Source of the DNA: Gallionella sp.
GTDB taxonomy: Bacteria > Pseudomonadota > Gammaproteobacteria > Burkholderiales > Gallionellaceae
Length of the DNA: 7,466 nt
Reading direction: 5' to 3'
Assembly: GCA_029850565.1 (NCBI GenBank)
Contig: JARCRR010000097.1
Span: 1-7,466, forward strand
This document shows positions 1 to 6,470 of this stretch, in pieces. The translations under genes and the position numbers were made by a program. How positions within the stretch are numbered: the stretch's first letter is position 1; the number at the start of each line of letters is the position of its first letter. The notes beneath the pieces are model-generated. The model was not told the DNA's origin, made no database searches, and saw nothing but the letters and a program-made list of their open reading frames with translations.

Positions 1-1167
1 ATGCATTACGGTCAGATTTTGCAATCGCACGCGCTGCATTTCTTCCATCTGTGTTCGCCCGATCTGCTGTTCGGTTTCGATTCGGACGTGGCGAAACGCA
101 ATATCGTCGGCATCGCTGGGGCCTATCCGGAGATTGCCAAACAGGGCGTGCTGTTGCGCAAGTTCGGCCAAGAGGTCATCCGCATCACCGCTGGCAAACG
201 CATCCACGGCACGGGTTCGATTCCGGGCGGTGTGAACAAGAACGTCAGTATTGAAGAGCGTGACTATCTGCTCAAAGATGCCGATCAGATGATCGCGTGG
301 AGCCGCGATGCGGTCGGCATCATCCAGAAACTATTCGAATTGAATCCTGCTCTCTACAACAGCTTTGGCACTTTCCAAGCTCACACCCTGAATCTGGTGC
401 GCGCCGATGGCGCGATGGATTTGTACCACGGCGGGTTGCGCGCGCGCGACATGAATGGCGGCACGCTGTTCGACCATTACGATTACAGCCATTATTGGGA
501 CGAGATATTCGAGGACGTGAAACCGTGGTCGTACATGAAGTTCCCGTTCCTGCGCAGCCTTGGCACTGAGGCGGGCTGGTATCGCGTGGGTCCGTTGAGC
601 CGTGTGACGCAATGCGACTTCATCCCTTCGCCACTCGCGGATGCGGAGCGCAAGACGTTCATCGCACATGATGGCGGGCAAGCAGCAAAGGCAACGCTGG
701 GATTCCATTGGGCGCGCATGATCGAGATGCTGCATGCCGCCGAGATGATCCGCGAACTACTGCACGACCCGGACCTGCAAGGCATAGACCTAGTCAGCAA
801 AGGTGAACGTCAGGAGCGCGGTGTGGGGGTGATCGAGGCACCGCGCGGCACGCTCATTCATCACTACAAAGTCGACGAGAACGACCAGATCGTGCGATGC
901 AACCTGATCGTCTCCACCACCCATAACAACCAAGCGATGAACGAGGCTATTCGGCGAGTTGCCCAACAGTATCTAGACGGCAAAAAACTCACCGAAGGCC
1001 TGCTCAACCACATCGAGGTCGCCATCCGCGCTTTCGATCCGTGTCTGTCCTGTGCCACTCACGCACTAGGCAAGATGCCCTTGGAGGTGGAGTTGCTGGA
1101 TGCGGAAGGTGCGCGCGTCGATGTGTTGACACGTTCCTCCGACGGTTCTTTCTGTACTACGGACTGA
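1..1167 (+). CDS. hoxH: NAD+-reducing [NiFe] hydrogenase large subunit HoxH (5' partial)
   Basis: Catalytic large subunit of a group 3d bidirectional, NAD+-linked cytoplasmic [NiFe] hydrogenase (H2 oxidation or evolution at a Ni-Fe(CN)2CO site). The visible 388 residues match HoxH from about residue 100 onward. The ATG at base 1 is an internal Met, and roughly 100 N-terminal residues, including the first CxxC metal-binding pair, lie upstream of the window. The C-terminal metal motif DPCLSCATH is intact at visible residues 346-354 (C348 and C351 are the Ni/Fe ligands). The conserved EAPRG is at 279-283. The maturation protease is expected to cut after H354, releasing a 34-residue tail. HoxF, HoxU and HoxY should be encoded upstream, as in C. 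necator. The stop codon overlaps the hoxW start (TGATG). Family assignment is very secure; NAD+ as the partner is inferred from similarity to the HoxH type, since the diaphorase subunits are not in view. Confidence 0.95.
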   Translation: MHYGQILQSHALHFFHLCSPDLLFGFDSDVAKRNIVGIAGAYPEIAKQGVLLRKFGQEVIRITAGKRIHGTGSIPGGVNKNVSIEERDYLLKDADQMIAWSRDAVGIIQKLFELNPALYNSFGTFQAHTLNLVRADGAMDLYHGGLRARDMNGGTLFDHYDYSHYWDEIFEDVKPWSYMKFPFLRSLGTEAGWYRVGPLSRVTQCDFIPSPLADAERKTFIAHDGGQAAKATLGFHWARMIEMLHAAEMIRELLHDPDLQGIDLVSKGERQERGVGVIEAPRGTLIHHYKVDENDQIVRCNLIVSTTHNNQAMNEAIRRVAQQYLDGKKLTEGLLNHIEVAIRAFDPCLSCATHALGKMPLEVELLDAEGARVDVLTRSSDGSFCTTD

Positions 1168-1625
1168 TGCTTGTCCCCATCCTTGTCTTCGCCATTGGCA
1201 ACGAATCGCGCGGCGACGATGCGCTCGGTCCTTTGTTGCTACGCCAGCTTCAGTCCGATGACATCCCGCTAACCGAGTTCATCGAGGATTTCCAATTGCA
1301 GGTCGAACATGTGACCGATCTGGTCGGGCGCGACGCGGTGTTGTTCGTCGATGCCGATGTCTCCTGCAAAGCACCCTTCGAATTCTCAAGCATCACAGCA
1401 GTGCATGACAACAGTTACTCCAGCCATGCGATGTCGCCTTCTGCGCTCTTGCATGCTTATCGTCAGTTCCATGGTGCGGATGCCCCCCCGACATTCCTGC
1501 TGCGCATACGCGGTTATGGATTCGAACTGGGCGAGGAACTGAGTGCACAGGCGACGCACAATCTTGAGCAAGCCACAGGGATGATACGTGCATGGTTGGC
1601 TGACATTCGTGCATCGCGGGAGTAA
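1167..1625 (+). CDS. hoxW: HoxW, hydrogenase maturation endopeptidase
   Basis: Nickel-dependent processing protease (HybD/HycI/HoxW family) that removes the C-terminal peptide of HoxH after the active site is assembled. The 152-residue product has the usual length. It begins MLVPILVFAIGN, with the signature GNESRGDDALG at residues 11-21. By comparison with E. coli HybD (E16, D62, H93), the metal ligands should be D18, D62 (in FVDAD) and H87 (in SSHAMSP). The open frame extends back to 1041, but the ATG at 1167 is chosen because it overlaps the hoxH stop as TGATG and gives the family's normal N-terminus. No good Shine-Dalgarno sequence precedes it, so translation is probably coupled to hoxH. 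A run of seven C (1483-1489) lies inside the gene without breaking the frame. Position right after hoxH matches the C. necator order and supports HoxH as its substrate. Confidence 0.93.
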   Translation: MLVPILVFAIGNESRGDDALGPLLLRQLQSDDIPLTEFIEDFQLQVEHVTDLVGRDAVLFVDADVSCKAPFEFSSITAVHDNSYSSHAMSPSALLHAYRQFHGADAPPTFLLRIRGYGFELGEELSAQATHNLEQATGMIRAWLADIRASRE

Positions 1626-1655
1626 GCTTCGAGTAGGGCTTTTGAGAGGAAGAAC
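1626..1655 (+). other. hoxW-porG intergenic gap
   Basis: This 30-bp gap is the only real intergenic space in the window and marks the join between the hydrogenase genes and the por module. It holds the porG ribosome binding site. A possible AAGC/GCTT stem (1624-1627 with 1638-1641) is too short to be a terminator. I see no convincing promoter, so transcription probably reads through. Confidence 0.7.
1644..1652 (+). promoter_or_regulatory. porG ribosome binding site
   Basis: GAGAGGAAG precedes the ATG at 1656, with 5 bases between AGGA and the start. This clear Shine-Dalgarno supports the 1656 start and lets porG be translated independently of hoxW. Confidence 0.7.
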
Positions 1656-2237
1656 ATGTTCCAGATACGCATACACGGTCGGGGTGGTCAGGGGGTGGTG
1701 ACCGCCACTGAGATGTTGTCCGTCGCCGCATTTGAAGAAGGGCGTCACGCGCAAGCATTTCCCAGTTTCGGTTCCGAACGCACCGGTGCACCGGTGGTGG
1801 CATTCTGTCGCATCGACGACAAAGAGATCCGTCTGCGCGAACCCATCATGGAGCCGGATGCACTCATTATTCAGGACCCGACCTTGTTGCATCAGATCGA
1901 CGTGTTCGCCGGACTGAAGCCGGACGGCTATGTGTTGCTCAATTCCGCGCATAGTTTCGAGACGCTGGGTTTGGGTGATCTGGTCAAAGAAAAAGGCATG
2001 GAGCGTATGTGTTCCTTACCTGCTACTGAACTCGGCTTGAAACACGTCGGCCGCCCCATTCCCAACGTGCCGCTGTTGGCGGGGTTTGCGGCATTGTCAG
2101 GCCTGATCAAACTGGAATCCGTCATCAAGGCGATCAACGAGAAATTCTCCGGGAAGGTGGCCGAGGGCAACATCGCGGCGGCCACCGAGGCTTACGCGCT
2201 GGTGAAAAAACAAATGGAGGAGCGTACCCATGCTTAA
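1656..2237 (+). CDS. porG: 2-oxoacid:ferredoxin oxidoreductase gamma subunit (PorG)
   Basis: Gamma subunit of a pyruvate/2-ketoisovalerate:ferredoxin oxidoreductase, the domain associated with coenzyme A binding in this enzyme family. The 193-residue protein starts with the family's beta strand and glycine-rich GRGGQGVVTA loop (residues 8-17), followed by FPSFGSERTGAP at 35-46, a hallmark of Por/Vor gamma chains. Length is normal for a stand-alone gamma subunit. There is no fused delta (ferredoxin) domain. It is the first gene of the por module, and its end overlaps porA by 8 bases (2230-2237). The complex is cytoplasmic. Substrate cannot be read from this subunit alone. Confidence 0.92.
   Translation: MFQIRIHGRGGQGVVTATEMLSVAAFEEGRHAQAFPSFGSERTGAPVVAFCRIDDKEIRLREPIMEPDALIIQDPTLLHQIDVFAGLKPDGYVLLNSAHSFETLGLGDLVKEKGMERMCSLPATELGLKHVGRPIPNVPLLAGFAALSGLIKLESVIKAINEKFSGKVAEGNIAAATEAYALVKKQMEERTHA
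2216..2222 (+). promoter_or_regulatory. porA ribosome binding site
   Basis: GGAGGAG lies inside the 3' end of porG, 7 bases before the porA ATG at 2230. It is a near-perfect Shine-Dalgarno and fixes the porA start. Confidence 0.75.
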
Positions 2238-3486
2238 ACAGATGGAAGGTTCACAGGCCGTCGCCGAAGCCATCGCGCTGTGCCGCCCAGAGGTGATCTG
2301 CGCCTACCCGATCTCGCCGCAGACGCATATCGTCGAAGGGCTGGGCGAGATGGTGAAATCCGGCGCGTTGCCGAACTGCGAGTTCATCAACGTGGAGAGC
2401 GAGTTCGCCGCGATGTCGGTGGCCATCGGTTCTTCTGCCGCCGGGGCGCGCTCCTATACCGCCACCGCGTCGCAGGGACTGCTGTTCATGGTGGAGGCGG
2501 TGTACAACGCCTCCGGCCTCGGACTTCCCATCGTGATGACGGTGGCGAACCGTGCCATCGGTGCGCCGATCAACATCTGGAACGACCACTCCGATTCGCT
2601 CTCGCAACGCGATTCCGGCTGGATGCAGTTGTTCGCCGAGACCAATCAGGAAGCGGTCGATCTGCACATCCAGGCGTTCAAACTCGCCGAAGAACTCTCG
2701 ATGCCGATCATGGTGTGTATGGACGGTTTCATCCTCACCCACGCTTTCGAGCGCGTGGATATTCCGTCGCAGGAGCAGGTCGATGCCTATCTGCCGCCGT
2801 TCGAGCCGCGTCAGGTGCTTGATCCGGCTGAACCGATCTCCATCGGCGCGATGGTCGGCCCGGAAGCGTTCATGGAAGTGCGCTATCTTGCCCACGCCAA
2901 GCAGTTGCAGGCATTGGAACTCATCCCCAAGCTGGCGGATGAATTCAAACAACAGTTCGGACGCGACAGCGGCGGATTGATACGCACCTATCGTATCGAA
3001 GACGCAGAGACGGTGATCATCGCGATGGGTTCGGTACTGGGCACCATCAAGGATGTGGTGGACGACATGCGCGAGCAGGGACACAAGATCGGTGTGCTCG
3101 GCATCATCAGTTTCCGTCCCTTTCCCTTGGAGCAGGTACGCGCCGCCCTCATCAACTGCAAACGATTCCTCGTGCTGGAGAAGAGTTTGGCCGTGGGGCT
3201 GGGAGGCATCGTCGCCACCAATGTGCGTATGGCAGTGAGCGGGACCGGTCTCAAGGGATTCACTGCCGTCGCCGGACTGGGCGGACGTGCGATCCCCAAG
3301 GCTTCTTTGCAAAAACTCTTTGTGCAAGCCGAGAAAGAAGAGCTCGAACCTGTGAGCTTCGTCGATCTCGATTGGGACGCGGTCAACAAACAACTGGAGC
3401 GCGAGCGGCAGACACGCCGCTCCGGCCCCATCGCCGAGAACATGCTGCACGACAAGGGCATGTCGACTGCGGCGAAGTTCGGTTGA
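2230..3486 (+). CDS. porA: Pyruvate:ferredoxin oxidoreductase alpha subunit (PorA)
   Basis: Alpha subunit of the thiamine-diphosphate-dependent enzyme that converts pyruvate plus CoA to acetyl-CoA, CO2 and two low-potential electrons, or the reverse. The 418 residues have normal length and order. The N-terminal pyrimidine-binding domain has YPISPQT at 26-32 and VESE at 55-58, where the acidic residue (probably E58) should contact thiamine diphosphate. The stretch around NRAIGAPINIWNDHSD (107-122), followed by a QRDSGW motif, is typical of pyruvate-type alpha chains rather than the 2-oxoglutarate type. A C-terminal transketolase-like domain spans about residues 250-380. Pyruvate is therefore the favoured substrate, but another 2-oxoacid is not excluded. 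porB follows 11 bases after the stop. Confidence 0.93.
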   Translation: MLKQMEGSQAVAEAIALCRPEVICAYPISPQTHIVEGLGEMVKSGALPNCEFINVESEFAAMSVAIGSSAAGARSYTATASQGLLFMVEAVYNASGLGLPIVMTVANRAIGAPINIWNDHSDSLSQRDSGWMQLFAETNQEAVDLHIQAFKLAEELSMPIMVCMDGFILTHAFERVDIPSQEQVDAYLPPFEPRQVLDPAEPISIGAMVGPEAFMEVRYLAHAKQLQALELIPKLADEFKQQFGRDSGGLIRTYRIEDAETVIIAMGSVLGTIKDVVDDMREQGHKIGVLGIISFRPFPLEQVRAALINCKRFLVLEKSLAVGLGGIVATNVRMAVSGTGLKGFTAVAGLGGRAIPKASLQKLFVQAEKEELEPVSFVDLDWDAVNKQLERERQTRRSGPIAENMLHDKGMSTAAKFG

Positions 3487-3490
3487 GGAG
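3486..3490 (+). promoter_or_regulatory. porB ribosome binding site
   Basis: AGGAG begins at the last base of the porA stop and sits 7 bases before the ATG at 3498. This selects 3498 over the upstream in-frame ATG at 3372, which lies inside porA and would add unrelated residues. Confidence 0.7.
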
Positions 3491-3497
3491 AAACGAG

Positions 3498-4499
3498 ATG
3501 TCATTCCAACCAGTGAAGTTCTATCAGACCGGCACCTACACCGTCGGCAACCGTCTGCTGGCGCCTGATGAGCGTAGCGTGCAGGCAGGCGAGATGCGCA
3601 GCAACTCCATCAGTTCAGGTCACCGCGCCTGCCAGGGGTGCGGCGAGGCTCTCGGTGCGCGTTATGCCATTGATGCGGCGATGGCGGAGAGCAAGGGACA
3701 ACTGATTGCGGCGAATGCCACCGGCTGTTTGGAAGTGTTTTCCACGCCGTATCCCGAATCGTCCTGGCAAGTGCCGTGGATACACTCTTTGTTCGGTAAC
3801 GCACCGGCGGTCGCCACCGGCATCGCGGCGGCGATGAAGGTGAAGGGACGGCACGATGTGCGCGTGGTGGCTCAGGGCGGTGACGGCGGTACGACCGACA
3901 TCGGTTTCGGTTGTCTGTCCGGCATGTTCGAGCGCAACGATGACGTGCTCTACATCTGCTACGACAACGAGGCCTATATGAACACCGGTGTGCAACGTTC
4001 CTCCGCGACACCGCCAGCAGCGCGTACCGCCACCACGATGTCGGTCGGGCCGGAGCCGGGCAATGTGTTCGGCCAAGGCAAGAACGTGCCGGAGATCGCC
4101 ATGGCGCACGGCATCCCCTACGTTGCCACCGCCACGGTAGCCGACCTGCGCGACCTTGAATACAAGGTGCGCAAGGCGATGAACATCCGCGGCGCGCGCT
4201 ACATCCAGTTGTTCGTGCCGTGTCCCTTGGGTTGGGGCACAGCTTCGCATGACACCATCCGTATGGCTCGGCTCGCCAAAGAGACCGGCATGTTCCCGGT
4301 GTTCGAAGCCGAATACGGGGAAGTCACCGGAGTGTTGAAGATCAGGAACAAAGTGGCGGTCGAAGAATATCTCAAGCCGCAGAAGCGATTCGCACACCTG
4401 TTCGGCAAGAACGCGCACCCGGAAACAGTGGCGCGCATGCAGGCGATCGCAGACCGTAACATCCGCAAGTACGGTCTGCTGGAAGAGGAGGCGAACTGA
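3498..4499 (+). CDS. porB: Pyruvate:ferredoxin oxidoreductase beta subunit (PorB)
   Basis: Beta subunit, which binds the thiamine diphosphate pyrophosphate through Mg2+ and carries the proximal [4Fe-4S] cluster. The 333-residue product has the thiamine motif GDGGTTDIG at 128-136, continued by YDNEAYMNTG at 155-164. The four expected cluster cysteines are C45 and C48 (CQGCG), C77 (NATGC) and C242 (VPCPLGWG). The segment TPYPESSWQ at 83-91 is also typical of pyruvate-type beta chains. All key residues are present, so the enzyme looks functional. About 40 residues precede the first cysteine. Electrons from its cluster would normally pass to a PorD ferredoxin subunit. No separate porD is seen, and the next gene carries an equivalent domain. 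The open frame extends upstream to 3372, but the ribosome binding site and the family N-terminus support 3498. Confidence 0.93.
   Translation: MSFQPVKFYQTGTYTVGNRLLAPDERSVQAGEMRSNSISSGHRACQGCGEALGARYAIDAAMAESKGQLIAANATGCLEVFSTPYPESSWQVPWIHSLFGNAPAVATGIAAAMKVKGRHDVRVVAQGGDGGTTDIGFGCLSGMFERNDDVLYICYDNEAYMNTGVQRSSATPPAARTATTMSVGPEPGNVFGQGKNVPEIAMAHGIPYVATATVADLRDLEYKVRKAMNIRGARYIQLFVPCPLGWGTASHDTIRMARLAKETGMFPVFEAEYGEVTGVLKIRNKVAVEEYLKPQKRFAHLFGKNAHPETVARMQAIADRNIRKYGLLEEEAN
4481..4491 (+). promoter_or_regulatory. Ribosome binding site of the GltD-like gene
   Basis: GGAAGAGGAGG at the 3' end of porB lies 9 bases before the ATG at 4501. The stop of porB and this start are separated by a single base. 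Confidence 0.7.
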
Positions 4500-4500
4500 C

Positions 4501-6129
4501 ATGCCAAGCAAACCATTCGCCATCACATTAAAACCTGGCACTTCGCTGAACAATCTCACGGGTAGTTGGCGCACGGCACGCCCGGTCTATCTGGACCGTT
4601 TGCCGCCGTGCAACAACGCGTGTCCGGCAGGGGAGAACATCCAGGGCTGGTTGTTCCACGCCGAGTCGGGCGACTACGAGCAGGCTTGGCGCGTACTGGT
4701 GGAGAACAATCCCTTGCCTGCCGTCATGGGGCGCGTGTGCTACCACCCCTGCGAAGGGGCGTGCAACCGCGGCCAGTTGGATAGCGCTGTCGGTATCAAC
4801 TCGGTTGAACGCTTCCTCGGTGACGAAGCCATCAAGCGCGGTTGGAAATTCGCCGCGCCTACCGCTGCTTCCGGTAAGAAGGTGTTGGTCGTCGGTGCCG
4901 GGCCTTCCGGTCTGTCTGCCGCGTATCACTTGGCGTGCATGGGACACAAGGTCGAGATATACGAAGCCGGCCCACTGGCGGGCGGCATGATGCGTTTCGG
5001 CATCCCCAAATATCGTTTGCCGCGTGAGATATTGGATGCCGAGGTGCAGCGCATCCTCGATCTCGGCGTCGCACTCAGGTTCAATACCAAAGTCGAGAAC
5101 ATCCAGCAGAGTATGAAAGAAGGCGGTTTCGATGCGGCCTTTCTCGCGGTCGGCGCACATATCGGCAAGCGCACCTTCATCCCCGCGGGTGATGCGACCA
5201 AGATCGTGGATGCGGTGTCGGTGCTGCGTTCTATGGAAGGCGAGGACAAACCCATGCTGGGGCGGCGCGTGGTGGTGTACGGCGGCGGCAACACCGCCAT
5301 CGATGTGGCGCGCACCGCCAAACGTCTGGGGGCGACCGAGGCCATCATCGTCTATCGCCGCACACGCGACAAGATGCCCGCGCACGACTTCGAGGTGGAA
5401 GAGGCATTGCAGGAAGGTGTGATGATCAAGTGGCTCTCCACCATCAAGCAGGCGGGCGAAGGCGAGATCACCGTGGAGAAGATGGCGCTGGACGACAAAG
5501 GTTTCCCGCAGCCGACAGGCGAGTACGAGACGCTGGCGGCCGACTCGGTGGTGCTGGCGCTGGGTCAAGATGTCGACCTCTCCTTGCTCGATGGTGTGCC
5601 GGGATTGGAGATGAAGAACGGTACAGTGCAGGTGGCACCCAACATGATGACCGGCTTCCCCGGCATCTTCGCGGGCGGTGACATGGTGCCTTCCGAACGC
5701 ACGGTCACTGTGGCCGTGGGGCACGGCAAGAAGGCGGCACGCAACATCGACGCATGGCTGCGCGGCACTGTTTACGAATCCGCACCTAAACACGAACTGG
5801 CCGAAGCGAAGAATCTCAATACCTGGTACTACTCCGACGCACACAAGACCGTGCGTCCCATGCTGGACATCATCCGTCGCCAATCGACCTTCGAGGAGGT
5901 GCAGGGCGGACTGGATGAAACGAACGCCTTGTTCGAGGCACGGCGATGCCTCTCCTGCGGCAACTGCTTCGAGTGTGACAACTGCTACGGTGTCTGCCCC
6001 GATAACGCGGTCATCAAACTGGGACCGGGCAAGCGCTTCGAGTTCAAGTACGACTACTGCAAGGGTTGCGGCTTGTGCGTGGCCGAATGCCCGTGCGGAG
6101 CGATTAAGATGGTGGCGGAAGACATCTGA
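4501..6129 (+). CDS. GltD-like FAD/NAD(P)H oxidoreductase fused to a 2[4Fe-4S] ferredoxin domain
   Basis: Flavoprotein of the glutamate synthase small-subunit (GltD) superfamily, 542 residues. It probably moves electrons between the Por complex and NAD(P). In order, there is an N-terminal Fe-S domain with C37, C41, C80, C84 and C88; an FAD-binding Rossmann loop GAGPSG at 132-137; an NAD(P)-binding loop GGGNTA at 261-266; VYRR at 284-287, whose arginines suggest a preference for NADPH; and the second FAD motif GIFAGGD at 388-394. The C-terminal bacterial ferredoxin domain has two CxxCxxCxxxCP motifs: C489, C492, C495, C499 and C520, C523, C526, C530. Two further cysteines, C483 and C486, precede them. 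True GltD ends after the FAD domain and pairs with a large GltB, which is absent here. The ferredoxin tail resembles PorD, so this looks like the electron-output subunit of the enzyme encoded by porGAB. Start 1 base after porB; stop overlaps hypA as TGATG. Annotation pipelines may call it glutamate synthase, which the context argues against. Confidence 0.88.
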   Translation: MPSKPFAITLKPGTSLNNLTGSWRTARPVYLDRLPPCNNACPAGENIQGWLFHAESGDYEQAWRVLVENNPLPAVMGRVCYHPCEGACNRGQLDSAVGINSVERFLGDEAIKRGWKFAAPTAASGKKVLVVGAGPSGLSAAYHLACMGHKVEIYEAGPLAGGMMRFGIPKYRLPREILDAEVQRILDLGVALRFNTKVENIQQSMKEGGFDAAFLAVGAHIGKRTFIPAGDATKIVDAVSVLRSMEGEDKPMLGRRVVVYGGGNTAIDVARTAKRLGATEAIIVYRRTRDKMPAHDFEVEEALQEGVMIKWLSTIKQAGEGEITVEKMALDDKGFPQPTGEYETLAADSVVLALGQDVDLSLLDGVPGLEMKNGTVQVAPNMMTGFPGIFAGGDMVPSERTVTVAVGHGKKAARNIDAWLRGTVYESAPKHELAEAKNLNTWYYSDAHKTVRPMLDIIRRQSTFEEVQGGLDETNALFEARRCLSCGNCFECDNCYGVCPDNAVIKLGPGKRFEFKYDYCKGCGLCVAECPCGAIKMVAEDI

Positions 6130-6470
6130 TGCACGAGATGTCGCTCGCAGAAAGTGCCTTGGATGTCATCAAGGACGCGTCCGGCAAGCAAGGTTTCAAA
6201 CGCGTCAAGACGGTGTGGCTGGAGATCGGGAAGTTGTCTTGTGTCGAAAAGGATGCGATGCGATTTTGTTTCGATGCCGTGATCAAAGACAGCCTCGCTG
6301 AGGGGGCGAAACTGGAGATCGTCGAGACCGAGGGGCAGGGAAGATGCACTCAATGCGGTAATGAGATGCAGATCGCCACGTTATATGAAGCTTGTTCGAA
6401 GTGCGGCAGTTTTGGTTTGCAGGTCATCGCGGGCGATGCGATGCGGGTCAAAGAATTAGAGGTGGAATGA
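6129..6470 (+). CDS. hypA: HypA, hydrogenase nickel incorporation protein
   Basis: Nickel metallochaperone that works with HypB to insert nickel into the hydrogenase large subunit precursor. The 113-residue protein has the standard length and starts MHEMSLAES, with the nickel-binding H2 next to the initiator Met. The structural zinc site is formed by two CxxC pairs, C73/C76 and C89/C92. Additional cysteines at C38 and C47 are not part of the standard sites. The ATG overlaps the preceding stop (TGATG) and has no strong Shine-Dalgarno, so it is probably coupled to the oxidoreductase gene. Its likely client is HoxH. It corresponds in position to hypA2 of the C. necator soluble hydrogenase operon. 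C. necator also carries a second hypA with its membrane-bound hydrogenase; whether this genome has one cannot be seen. Confidence 0.95.
   Translation: MHEMSLAESALDVIKDASGKQGFKRVKTVWLEIGKLSCVEKDAMRFCFDAVIKDSLAEGAKLEIVETEGQGRCTQCGNEMQIATLYEACSKCGSFGLQVIAGDAMRVKELEVE
6458..6465 (+). promoter_or_regulatory. hypB ribosome binding site
   Basis: AGAGGTGG lies inside the end of hypA, with 7 bases between AGAGG and the ATG at 6470. It supports 6470 rather than the adjacent in-frame ATG at 6467, and 6470 also gives the usual HypB N-terminus (Met-Cys) and a TGATG overlap. Confidence 0.55.

Noticed and set aside
1483..1489. Run of seven C inside hoxW, a possible slippage or phase-variation site
   Set aside because: The frame is intact and the run encodes an ordinary part of the protein; a seven-base run alone is not evidence of phase variation.
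1624..1643. Possible hairpin followed by T residues after hoxW
   Set aside because: The stem is only about 4 bp with a 10-base loop, and only four T follow; this is too weak for a terminator.
1652..1661. Perfect 10-bp palindrome GAACATGTTC over the porG start codon
   Set aside because: Several such palindromes are expected by chance in a window of this size, and no second copy or operator context is seen.
2251..3504. A 417-codon open frame on the minus strand, covering nearly all of porA
   Set aside because: It mirrors a strongly supported gene, is rich in His, Arg and Asp as antisense frames of GC-biased genes are, and shows no recognisable domain.
3615..4574. A 319-codon minus-strand open frame opposite porB
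   Set aside because: It is a shadow of porB, whose cluster cysteines and thiamine motif are unambiguous.
4528..5883. A 451-codon minus-strand open frame opposite the GltD-like gene
   Set aside because: It has the same antisense composition, no motif and no ribosome binding site context; the plus-strand gene carries all the conserved motifs.
4501..6129. Annotation as glutamate synthase small subunit
   Set aside because: There is no gltB partner, the protein has an added ferredoxin domain, and it sits inside a por/hydrogenase operon.
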